Below are positions 33,560 through 44,144 of a stretch of DNA of 64,000 nt, one piece after another. The notes under the pieces are model-generated. The model was not told the origin of the DNA, did not search any database, and was given only the letters and a program-made list of their open reading frames with translations. A program made the position numbers and the translations under genes. Source of the DNA: Xenopus tropicalis (lineage: Eukaryota; Chordata; Amphibia; Anura; Pipidae); the NCBI RefSeq assembly GCF_000004195.4, contig NC_030681.2, forward strand, positions 21,964,482-22,028,481, written 5' to 3'. Numbering within the stretch: position 1 is the stretch's first letter; each line of letters begins with the position of its first letter.

Positions 33560-35935
33560 GCAAAAAGTAATATTTTTGCTGAACAAGGTTAAAGCATCAG
33601 CACGGTGTAAAAACTTTAGTGAAAAACCTATGGACGAGATTCAATTTGGGGTCGAATTCAATTTAAAAAAAACATATTTCACTGTTTATCACCTGAAAAC
33701 TCGGATTTGTGGCGAGGCCACAAAGGCCTGGGCCGAGGGCGGCCTAAATTTAGGGGCAGTATGCTGCCCAGCTGCATGTAAATATTTCTCCCATACAGAG
33801 AACAGGGAACAGGACATGCAGAAAACTTCAGCATGTCCCATCCCCAGTGCTCCATATGTAAGCGAAATAAACGTGCATGCATGTAAACAGGGGGAGGGGT
33901 TGGGGAGAAGGGGGACGGCCTTTTGGCGCCCTATAGTAAAATCCGGAACTGAGTGTATATCACGACCTGGGTAAATAAAAATCGACTGGTTTTACCATGC
34001 TTATCTAAAAAAAAATTCTGTAATGGTTGAAGAGGGATGAGACCCAGTGCTAAGGCTTTGTTGAATTTCTGGGGGAGCGGAGAAGGGGACCGGCCTATGG
34101 GCGCCCTATAGTGAAATCCGGCACTGCGTGTATATCATGACCTGGGTGAATAAAAACCTTTGTAAACAGGTTTTACCGTGCTTATCTACAAAAAAATTTC
34201 TGTAGTGGTTGAAGAAGGACAGAATGAGACCCAGTGCTAAGACTTTGTTGAATTTCCAGGGGAACGGAGAAGGGGACCGGCCTATGGGCGCCCTATAGTG
34301 AAATCCGGCACTGAGTTTTTATTATGACCTGGGTAAATAAAAACCTTCATAAACAGGTTTTATCGTGCTTATCTAAAAATAATTTCTGTAAGGGTTCAAA
34401 AGGGATAGGATGAGACCCAGTGCTAGGGCTTTGTTGAATTTTTGGGGGAGTGAAGAAGGGGACCGGCCTATGGGCACCCTATAGTGAAATCCGGCACTGC
34501 GTGTATATCATGACCTGGGTGAATAAAAACCTTTGTAACAGGTTTTACCGTGCTTATCTACAAAAAAAATTCTGTAGTGGTTGAAGAAGGACAGGATGAG
34601 ACCCAGTGCTAGGGCTTTGTTGAATTTCTGGGGGAGCGGAGAAGGGGACCGGCCTATGGGCGCCCTATAGTGAAATCCGGCACTGCGTGTATATCATGAC
34701 CTGGGTGAATAAAAACCTTTGTAAACAGGTTTTACCGTGCTTATCTACAAAAAAATTTCTGTAGTGGTTGAAGAAGGACAGAATGAGACCCAGTGCTAAG
34801 ACTTTGTTGAATTTCCAGGGGAACGGAGAAGGGGACCGGCCTATGGGCGCCCTATAGTGAAATCCGGCACTGAGTTTTTATTATGACCTGGGTAAATAAA
34901 AACCTTCATAAACAGGTTTTATCGTGCTTATCTAAAAATAATTTCTGTAAGGGTTCAAAAGGGATAGGATGAGACCCAGTGCTAGGGCTTTGTTGAATTT
35001 TTGGGGGAGTGAAGAAGGGGACCGGCCTATGGGCACCCTATAGTGAAATCCGGCACTGCGTGTATATCATGACCTGGGTGAATAAAAACCTTTGTAACAG
35101 GTTTTACCGTGCTTATCTACAAAAAAAATTCTGTAGTGGTTGAAGAAGGACAGGATGAGACCCAGTGCTAGGGCTTTGTTGAATTTCCGGGGGAGCGGAG
35201 AAGGGGACCTGCTTATGGGCGCCCTATAGTGAAATCCGGCACTGAGTGCATATCATTACCTGGTTGAATAAAAACTTTCATAAACAGGTTTTACCGTGCT
35301 TATCTAAAAATAATTTCTGTGAGGGTTGAAGAAGGACAGGACGAGACCCAGTGCTAGGGCTTTGTTGAATTTTTGGGGGAGTGAAGAAGGGGACCGGCCT
35401 ATGGGCGCCCTATAGTGAAATCCGGCACTGAGTGTATATCATGACCTGAGTGAATAAAAACCTTTGTGAACAGGTTTTACCATGCTTATCTACAAAAAAA
35501 TTTCTGTTGTGGTTGAAGAAGGACAGAATGAGACCCAGTGCTAAGGCTTTGTTGAATTTCCGGGGGTGCGGAGAAGGGGACCGGCCTATGGGCACCCTAT
35601 AGTGAAATCCGGCACTGAGTGTATATCATGACCTGGTTGAATAAAAACCTTCATAACTAGGTTTTACCGTGCTTATCTAAAAATCATTTCTGTGAGGGTT
35701 GAAGAGGGACAGGATGAGACCCAGTGCTAGCGCTTTGTAGAATTTCTGGGGGAGCGGAGAAGGGGACCGGCCTGTGGTGCCCTATAGTGAAATCCGGTGC
35801 AGCGTTTTTATCATGACCTGGTTGAATAAAAACCTTCATAAACAGGTTTTATCTTGCTTATCTAAAAATTATTTCTGTAAGGGTTGAAGAGGGACAGGAT
35901 GAGACCCAGTGCTAGGGCTTTGTAGAATTTCCGTT
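33560..35935 (+). repeat. 186-bp tandem array, 11 units, with a 559-bp trimer duplication
   Basis: The landmark GACCGGCCTATGGGCGCCC occurs at about 33908 (diverged), 34090, 34278, 34462, 34649, 34837, 35021, 35207, 35394, 35580 and 35767, spacing 182-188 bp. Each unit also has GAGACCCAGTGCTAGGGC, TAGTGAAATCCGGCACTG and AACAGGTTTTACCGTGCTTA. The block 34066-34624 is repeated at 34625-35183 with the same three-unit variant pattern. The segment 33560-33900 looks like the single-copy flank from which the array grew. Confidence 0.93.
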
Positions 35936-36801
35936 TTTTCAAGGCTCTCCACGCTAACCTGGCAAGGGTACAGCTACAACCCTACAATGTTAGTAATCTA
36001 TATAGAGAAAAGTTAGGGAAAGATCATCCTTTTGTTGGTCGTGAGTGACAAGGCCCTGACTTTCAGCTATTTTAAAGAAGAAATCCGTTTAAAGGATTCC
36101 TATGCTTTATTCAATAATTGACAAGCTTTGTGTAGGACTTGTAGCTGTTTCTCGGAGAATAACAATTCTATCTTTTTATGGATCAAAGTTTTCAGTTTCA
36201 TGTGCTATAAGTGAATTACATTTCTTTTATCTTCTGTTTTATGACTGTTTGCCTGTATTTTAAATGAAGCATAAAAATGTGTCACCGTGGTCTCGCTTAT
36301 CGTCTCTTCCGTCTACGGAGAAATCCCTGTTTCAGCTCCCATATCATTTTTATGGCCCCCATTTTATAACCAAAGGTCTGCGTGAGTGTTTTTATGATTT
36401 CATTGTATGTTCTTATTTATTTGTTTGTTTTCAAGCAAAAATGTGAAATGTCTTTTTTTCCAAATTTCTTTTTTAAGATCATATATAATACTTTTTGTGT
36501 ATTCTTCTTCTTGGCAATACATAGTAATCAATAAGAGCATTCAGTAGAGGATGAGGTATAGTTTTTCATAGTCGTACAGAACATAATAACAGTAACAGAG
36601 CAATTAACTTTTCTAATCATTTGTTCTATAACCATAACAGCTTTAATAGCATTTCTCTTTCTACTGTGAACGGAATATTCTTAATATGTATATGTACATG
36701 AATTTCTAAAAATGGCTGCCATAGTGCTTGGAGGCCACTTTGAATTCTAAGGCATTTAATACCAAAATCACCACTTGCTAATGATAATGAGTCACGCACT
36801 A

Positions 36802-36985
36802 TGGGGTATATTTATCATGGTGTGTAAAAAGGGGAGTGAAGCATTACCTGTGATGTTGCCCAGGGCAACCAATCAACAATTAGATTTCAACAGTTAGAAA
36901 ACCAAAGCACAGCATCTGATTGGCAGAGCAACATCACCCGTAATGTTTTACTCCACTTTTTATACAGCATGATAAATACACCCCA
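36802..36985. mobile_element. MITE with TGGGGTATATTTATCATG ends
   Basis: A 184-bp element with inverted ends TGGGGTATATTTATCATG and CATGATAAATACACCCCA, flanked by TA. The interior has inverted GATGTTGCCCAGGGC / GGCAGAGCAACATC. A common frog MITE type. Confidence 0.82.
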
Positions 36986-37243
36986 TATGAGTCTTGTTAC
37001 TCCTTCTCCTTTTAAGTTCTACTTAGCAGGCCTCTTAAGCTGCTGTATCAGTATTTATATGTAATAAGTTTGATGTATGCGCCATTCTTTTGTATAATAA
37101 ATGTGTTGGTTCTTAATAAATACATCTAATAGATCTAAAACATCTAATATTAAATAGTAATAACAGAGCATATTAATTAGTGTAAAGGCAAATAATTGCG
37201 AAGGAATTATATGGGTATACATTTATGCATCGAGCACATGGTA

Positions 37244-38314
37244 CAGGTATTCTGTTATCCAGAATACTCAGGACCTGATAATGGATCTTTACTTAATTTG
37301 GATCTCCATTACTTAAGTCTGCGAAAAAATCATTTAAATATTGAATAAACCTAATAGGATTGTTCTGCCTCCAATAAGGATTAATTATATCTTAGTTGGG
37401 ATCAAGTACAGGTACTGTTTTATTATTACAGAGAAAAGGGAATCATTTAACCATGAAATAAACCCAATAGGGCTGTTCTGCCCCCAATAAGGGGTAATTA
37501 TATCTTAGTTGGGATCAAGTGCAGGTACTGTTTTATTATTACAGAGAAAAGGGAATCATTTAACCATGAAATAAACCCAATAGGGCTGTTCTGCCCCCAA
37601 TAAGGGGTAATCATATCTTAGTTGGGATCAAGTACAGGTACTGTTTTATTATTACAGAGAAAAGGGAATCATTTAACCATTAAATAAACCCAATAGGGCT
37701 GTTCTGCCCCCAATAAGGGGTAATTATATCTTAGTTGGGATCAAGTACAGGTACTGTTTTATTATTACAGAGAAAAGGGAATCATTTAACCATTAAATAA
37801 ACCCAATAGGGCTGTTCTGCCCCCAATAAGGGGTAATTATATCTTAGTTGGGATCAAGTGCAGGTACTGTTTTATTATTACAGAGAAAAGGGAATCATTT
37901 AACCATTAAATAAACCCAATAGGGCTGTTCTGCCCCCAATAAGGGGTAATTATATCTTAGTTGGGATCAAGTACAAGTTACTGTTTTATTATTACAGAGA
38001 AAAGGGAATCATTTAACCATGAAATAAACCCAATAGGGCTGTTCTGCCCCCAATAAGGGGTAATTATATCTTAGTTGGGATCAAGTACAGGTACTGTTTT
38101 ATTATTACAGAGAAAGGGGAATCATTTAAACATGAAGTAAACCCAATAGGGCTGTTCTGCCCCCAATAAGGGGTAATTATATCTTAGTTGGGATCAAGTA
38201 CAGGTACTGTTTTATTATTACAGAGAAAAAAATCATTTGATTAAAATGGAGTCTATGGGAGGCTTTTCGTAATTCGGAGCTTTCTGGGTTTGTGGATAAC
38301 GGATACCATACCTG
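37244..38314 (+). mobile_element. TA-flanked MITE expanded to about eight 113-bp units
   Basis: The ends are CAGGTATTCTGTTATCCAGA and GGATACCATACCTG with TA on both sides (37242-37243, 38315-38316). Inside, TATCTTAGTTGGGATCAAG recurs every 113 bp from about 37388, eight times. The units are nearly identical (differences such as ACCATG/ACCATT, AAGTAC/AAGTGC). No transposase ORF. Confidence 0.95.
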
Positions 38315-38499
38315 TACATGTTTGACACTACTCTTTAAAAACACTTAAAAATATCTGCATAGGATACTTTTATATGAATCTTGTGCATGAGCAAAAACCT
38401 AAAATTAGATCTGATCATTTGCTTTGCTGCCATTTCAGATATCTGCAAGTACCTGTTGCTTCTCTGAATGTGGTTGTTAATGACGTCACTGGCGAATAA

Positions 38500-38518
38500 A
38501 ATGTAACCCCCCCCCCCC
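38500..38518. repeat. Poly-C run
   Basis: About eleven C in a row after AAATGTAACC. A simple repeat in otherwise unremarkable intronic sequence. Confidence 0.8.
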
Positions 38519-39105
38519 GAGAGTCCTAGGTGAACTAAATTATTTAGGAATCATTTGTATCCCCAGGAAATCAAATAGATGGGAATCATCTGATTTTATT
38601 TTTGAGGCTTTGTTCAGGGGACATATAACAAAGAAATAAATGACAAAATGAAGGTGACTCATTCATTCTTTTGTCAGGCGTGGTGATGACACAATCAGGA
38701 TGAGCTTTTCCAACGCACATTGTCGCCTTAACTACTGTGCAATCTCAGTTGCCATTTGTATGTTCCGCTAAGGTACTGTATATGAAAATGGATCATTGGA
38801 AGTGATTAAAGCAACACTGACACTGGTTTCCTTTTATGAAATTACCATAGATAGGGCTGTTATGTCTGTTAGAACAAAGTTAAACTACTTTCCCTCTTCA
38901 GTTCACTCAAATCTTTCTATAAATCTACCTGTAAGCCAGTTCTGAAAGGGGTTGGCAGCTCTTGCGTGCATTTAAATACAGGTCTTGATTATAGATCATA
39001 TTTTTGGATTATTAAAGCAACAATCATAAATAGAACCCAATTAGTGGCCATAAACCACTTAAAGGGGCTGTTCACCTTTAAATTAACTTTGAATATGATG
39101 CAGAG

Positions 39106-39411
39106 CAGTGATCCCCAACCAGTAGCTCAGGGGCAACATGTTGCTCCCCAACCCCTTGGATGTTGCTCTCAGTGGCCTTAAAGTAGGTGCTTATTTTTGA
39201 ATTTCTGGTTAGGAGGAAAGTGTTGAGTGCATAAAACCCAGTGTAAAGCCAAACAGAGCCTTCTATAGGCTGTCAGTCCACATAGGGGCTACCAAATAGC
39301 CAATGATAGCTCTCATTTGCACCCCATGGAACTTTTTTCATGCTTGTTTTGCTCCCCAACACTTTTGCCATTTGAATGTGGCTCATGGGTTTTAAAGGTT
39401 GGGGATCTCTG
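39106..39411 (+). mobile_element. hAT element nested in Kolobok MITE (CAGTGATCCCCAACC family)
   Basis: The ends are CAGTGATCCCCAACCAGTAG and GGTTGGGGATCTCTG. The 8-bp flanks ATGCAGAG (39098-39105) and ATCTAGAG (39412-39419) differ at two positions. The interior has GGCAACATGTTGCTCC and TTGGATGTTGCTCTC. Confidence 0.85.
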
Positions 39412-39465
39412 ATCTAGAGAGTATTCCAAGACAATCTGCAATTAGTCTCATTTTTTTATTATTTG

Positions 39466-39763
39466 TAGTGACGAGCAAATGTTTTCACCAAGCATGGATT
39501 CACTGTGAAACTCTGCATTTTGCCATCACTGAATGTTTTCATGAAATGGCTGAAAAAATAATTGTGTCAAAAAAGTTGCTGCAACATTAATGTCGCCCAG
39601 ACAAAAAAGTTGCCAAGACAAAAATGTCGCCGATAGAAAAAATGCCCATTAACTTTAATGCATTTGGAATGAGAAAAAAATGCCCGTTGACTTTAATGCA
39701 TTTGGAGTAAAAAAAAAAAAAACTTCAATGAGTTTCACGAATTTGCAGATTTTCTCACAACTA
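39466..39763. mobile_element. hAT MITE nested in Kolobok MITE (TAGTGATGAGCGAA family)
   Basis: The ends are TAGTGACGAGCAAATG and GATTTTCTCACAACTA. The 8-bp flanks ATTATTTG (39458-39465) and ATTATTTA (39764-39771) differ at one position. The interior has duplicated AATGCCCATTAACTTTAATG / AATGCCCGTTGACTTTAATG. Confidence 0.85.
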
Positions 39764-40137
39764 ATTATTTAAAGTTATTTCAATCATTGTTTAGCAACCC
39801 TCCAGTTAGGAGTTATAACAGCTATCTGGTTGCTAGGGTCCAATTTACCTTAGCAACCAGGGAGTGGTTTGAATGAGAGTCTGATATATGAATAGGAGAG
39901 GTACTGAATAGATAAAAAGTAACAATACCAAAAAAAAACTGTAGCCTCACAGAGCAATAGTTTTTGGCTGCCGGGGTCAGTGACCACTATTTGAAAGCTA
40001 CAAAGAGTTTGAAGAAGAAGGCAAGTAATTCAAAAACTATAAAAAATAAATAATGAAGACCAATTGAAAAACAGTTCATTCTATAACATGCTAAAAGTTA
40101 ACATTAAAGGTGAACCACCCATTAATATTTTGAAAAA

Positions 40138-40141
40138 TATA

Positions 40142-40178
<37 letters not shown>
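40138..40178. repeat. (TA)n microsatellite
   Basis: A roughly 40-bp nearly perfect AT run next to the hairpin repeat. A second run is at 40466-40490. Confidence 0.9.
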
Positions 40179-40180
<2 letters not shown>

Positions 40181-40253
40181 TCCACAAAATTTTCAGCACA
40201 CCAAACCCGTAATATAAATCACCTGGGTGCTACCTCCATGTGTCTAATTATCC

Positions 40254-40466
40254 AGAAGTCCAAGAATTGGGTGCACACCAGGATATTTTTTAAAAATTAA
40301 AACGTTACTTTTATTTAAACATGCTGTTAAAACAGGCCAACGTTTCGGTCTCCTCCTAAGACCATTATCAAGGTGAAACGTTGGCCTTTTTGACAGCATG
40401 TTTAAATAAAAGTAACGTTTTAATTTTTAAAAAATATCCTGGTGTGCACCCAATTCTTGGACTTCT
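40254..40466. repeat. Long inverted repeat (about 92-bp arms, 28-nt loop) between TA microsatellites
   Basis: The left arm 40254-40346 and right arm 40375-40466 are near-perfect reverse complements, beginning AGAAGTCCAAGAATTGGG and meeting at CAACGTTTC / GAAACGTTG. The loop GGTCTCCTCCTAAGACC itself can pair. It is a dispersed frog repeat motif (AACGTTTCGG...AAGACC), with the same hairpin-between-TA-runs layout as 20310-20483. Confidence 0.9.
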
Positions 40467-41637
40467 ATATATATATATATATATATATAAATAATATAAA
40501 AACTATAAAGTCACCAAGTATTTATCTTTACCTGGGTGCTCACCGAACAATGTTCATTCCCTCTCCTTTGCTATTCCATTGGCCACAATTACAATACAGT
40601 ACCTTTTACAGCAAACTACAGCACAGCTTCAAAACAGTAATTTTGCTCTGCACTTCCAATGATGCAATGACATTTCTTAAACAAGAAGAAGCAGCCTTAA
40701 AAATTGGTTTAACTGTCCAAATTCACCTCTTTGTGGTGACCTTCAGAGAAGAACTGGATGAAGAATGCTAGGTTTATGTGTGGGCATTGTGTGTGTAGCT
40801 TTCTATAGAATTTGTTGCAGTCAGCTACAGAATTGCAGCTTTTAAATCTGACATTCAGCACCAAGTTGAAGAATCTTTCAGAGAGAAAAAAAAAAAAATC
40901 AACAATGGGGTTTTATACTGACGAGAGAATGGAAAAGTAAAGCGTCTCTTTGATTTCTTTAAACAACTGTGGGCATTTGAAGTTTTCTTTCAAACCCCAG
41001 AATAGGAAGTGAGGGCTTCCGAATGTTTCCTCAGTTAGAATTTGTATAAAATGGAGCACAAAAGAGCACAGAAGCTTTTAGAGTCATATTATCCAAGTGA
41101 ACACTGGGTTATACTTAAAAGATTGCTGCCACATATTAGAAAAACAGATATGTACTTACAATGTCACACACTTAATGCCGGTGACTCTGATGAATAAAAT
41201 AGCATATTGAAGAGCGTGATGAATTCTGCTGAGTATAAGAGTATGATGTAATGGTCAACTGCAACAGATTCCAGTCTAACCCATTCCCTTCACATCTCTT
41301 TATATCTGTCTCTCCCTGCCCCAGTTATACATGGGAACACCTGTGCATATTGTGAAAATACATTCTGGCTTCTTTGATACTTCAGATTCAGAGGAACTAC
41401 TGTCCATACTGTGCCATAAACTATCAACAAAAAGTAATACATCTAAAATTCCTTTTAACTCTTTTCAGGCTTTGTATGCAAAATACTTTTGCACACATCT
41501 TGTGCAAACTGTACGCAGAAGAGTGGGACATGTGTGCTTCTTTGTGCTCCATAAGTACAGCGCTTAGACAAGTAGTTGCAAAACATGGTTATTTGGGCTT
41601 ATCTAGGGGGCACCACAGTATGGATATTATTTAGGGC

Positions 41638-42010
41638 TTAACGAGGTAGTTCACCTATGAGTTAACTTTTAGTATGTTATAGAATGGCCTATTCTTAGCA
41701 AGTTTTCAATTGATCTTCTTTTTTAATTTATTTTTTTATAGTTTTTGAATTATTTGACTTCTACTTCTGACTCTATTTAGCTTTCAAAGGGGGGTGGGGT
41801 CACGGACACCATCAACCAAAAAAGTATTGCTTATTGAGGCTACAATTTTATTGTTATTGTTACTTTTTATTACTTACTTGTCTATATTTAGGCTCTCCTC
41901 TATTCATATTCCAGTCTCTCTTTCAAACAACTGCCTGGTTATAATAGGTTAAACTGAACCTTTGGAACCAGACAGCTGCTGAAATTCCAAATGGAGAAAT
42001 GCTGAACAAA
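41638..42010 (+). mobile_element. Kolobok/T2-like MITE fragment
   Basis: It begins TTAACGAGGTAGTTCACCTA with AGTTAACTTTTAGTATG. It goes on with TATAGTTTTTGAATTATTTG and GGGGTCACGGAC, then AACTGCCTGGTTATAATAGG. This is the same family as 39063-40121, in the opposite orientation. The right end is not intact. Confidence 0.78.
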
Positions 42011-42153
42011 ATCCGTGAATCCCCAATGCACTGCCAATAAAGTTTTACATTCCGTCCTACCCTAAAACTGGTCCTGAAATGTTACAATCACAGTATTAAA
42101 GTTACCTTCATTTCTAATAAAAATACCTACCTATCTATGTTATATTTCTTGCA

Positions 42154-42430
42154 TAGTGATGGGAGAATCCGTCCCATTTTGCCTCGGAAAAAAATTTGCA
42201 AAAAAAATAGCAAAAAAAGGAGCAAAATGCGGGTGTCGAGCCGACTTTTTTATGTGAGCAACGTTTTTGCCTTGACCACAATTTTTTTGCCACAACCACA
42301 ACTTTTTTTGATGCTGCCACAATTTTTTCCAGGCAACATTTTGTGGAAGTTTTGTGAAACTATTTGCCAATGGCAAAATGTGGAATTTCTCTGCAAATTC
42401 ATGCCTGGTGAAAAAATTCGCTCATCACTA
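42154..42430. mobile_element. hAT MITE with perfect 8-bp duplication (TAGTGATGAGCGAA family)
   Basis: A 277-bp element, ends TAGTGATGGGAGAATCC and AATTCGCTCATCACTA, flanked by TTCTTGCA on both sides (42146-42153, 42431-42438). It confirms the hAT assignment of this abundant family. Confidence 0.9.
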
Positions 42431-43274
42431 TTCTTGCACACAAGATTGGCATCAAGTGTTGTTTTTAAAATGGAAATACAAGAAACCAGTGGTAAATCTA
42501 AGCTGTACTGATTTTACTCCACATTTACTACATCCGTGGCACTGAAGGGATTAAATAAAAGTACATTTGGACTGTAGTTCACTGCAGACTGTGCTGTGCT
42601 CTATTTGAGTATACACGGGCCTTGGCTTCCCATTGATTCCAGCAGGCCACACTCACATTAGTAATGCCATGGAACAATATTTGAATGATCAGAAATAATT
42701 GTAAAAGAGATGATTTTAATAACTTGTTGCGCCTCACAACCAGAGGGGATGGTTTGAAATAAATGTATTTTGATAATCAAGTTTGATTGTTGGAATTTAT
42801 TATCCGCCACTTAATTGAAGCTGATGCTAAAACACTTTCAAGATCAGAGATCAGCGCAAAGATCCTGCAGGCAATATCCAATCTACTGCTCCGGCCGGCT
42901 GTTTTAATGGGATTTCTACTTACAATCTGCCTGACTTACTTGCTTTTCAAGATCTTTACTTGCTATAAGAGTTTTTTTTTTTAATATCCTCTGCAAATAT
43001 AATGTCTTTATATGAAAGTGTCTGTAATTCTGTAATCTGAGAACATTTTTTTTTTGCTTGATATTTTTAATTAATTGCATTAATCATGTAAAGTTCTGTT
43101 GCTGAGGATATTGTATAACCCACATTCAGGGAGGCATGGTGGTAAACAGGAATAGCCGGGAATAGCATTCCACATATTATTAAACTCTTCTTAAAGGGAA
43201 AACAATCATGAAAATAAAAATGTCATATGATCTTTATTTATGGAAATAAGTTGCGTTCTCCCTTTGCCTTGGCA

Positions 43275-43505
43275 CTGTATTAGAGCTAACTGTCTTTCAA
43301 AATAACTGACTCCGACACAATGCTTGCATGTAAAGAGACAGATTGCTATGCTATATATTTGAGCTAACTGTCTTTCACAATAACTGACTCCGGCACAAAG
43401 CCTGCATGTAAAGAGACAGATTGCTACGCTATGTATTAGAGCTAACTGTCTTTCAAAATAACTGACTCCAACACAAAGCCTGCATGTAGAGAGACAGATT
43501 GCTAT
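43275..43505. repeat. 78-bp tandem repeat, three copies
   Basis: GAGCTAACTGTCTTTC recurs at 43283, 43361 and 43439, followed each time by AATAACTGACTCC and TGCATGTAAAGAGACAGATT. Because 78 is a multiple of three, the minus strand has an open frame of 26-residue repeats (about FTCRLCVGVSYFERQLA). There is no splice or expression evidence that it is coding. Confidence 0.92.
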
Positions 43506-43866
43506 GAGAGTATAAAGTAACTTGATAGCCACAATGACACAGATTTTTTAATTGATTATATCTACAAAGTTTTTTGTTGAAATGATAAGAAACATACTAC
43601 ATTTGTATTTTCTTGATAGTTTACCTTACCTTGATGATTTTTTTTCCTTTGCATTTGTCAAATGCAAGTATCAGAAAAGTGAATTCAGTATTATTTTCAT
43701 TTTATGATTTATGATCTTCTGTGAAGATGACTCTCATTGAAGTTTGTGCCTTGCTTTGTCAAAAATGTCCTTTACACTTCAAAAAACTCCTTTTGTGTCA
43801 CAATTTCCTATCAAGTATTTAAAGCAGTCATTTTCTGGTGTAACTGGAGAAAGCACCAGTATCTCC

Positions 43867-44144
43867 TAGTGATGAGCAATTTTTTTCGCCAGGCATGGAT
43901 TCGCTACAAAATTCCGCATTTTACCATTGGGCAACTTTTTCTCAAAACTGCTGGAAAATTTTGCTTTGAAACATTTGCAGTTGCATCAAAAAAGGTGCGG
44001 TCATGTAAAAAAAAGGCATTTTGTAAATTTTTTGGTATTTCACTAATTTTTTTTAGCAATTTCAGGAAATTTTCACAAATTTTTAAGCAGTTTTTCAAAT
44101 TTTTGCTAATTTTGTAGAAAAAGGGACAGATTCTCTCATCACTA
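43867..44144. mobile_element. hAT MITE (TAGTGATGAGCGAA family)
   Basis: The ends are TAGTGATGAGCAATTTTTTT and GACAGATTCTCTCATCACTA. The internal CGCCAGGCATGGATTCGC is the most common left-arm sequence of the family. The flanking 8-mers do not match. Confidence 0.8.

Larger units (their letters stand above)
39063..40121 (+). mobile_element. Kolobok/T2-like MITE with two nested hAT insertions
   Basis: It starts AAGGGGCTGTTCACCTTTAA after TTAA (39059-39062) and ends AAAGGTGAACCACCCA before TTAA (40122-40125). TTAA duplication and inverted GGTGAAC/GTTCACC ends fit Kolobok MITEs. The interior includes CTGGTTGCTAGGGTCC, GGGGTCAGTGACC and AATTCAAAAACTATAAAAAA. It is broken at 39106-39411 and 39466-39763 by hAT elements. 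Without these it would be about 450 bp. Confidence 0.88.

Noticed and set aside
33558..33974. 138-codon open frame on the plus strand
   Set aside because: It overlaps the start of the 186-bp tandem array, has no recognisable domain and lies in an nrxn1 intron on the opposite strand.
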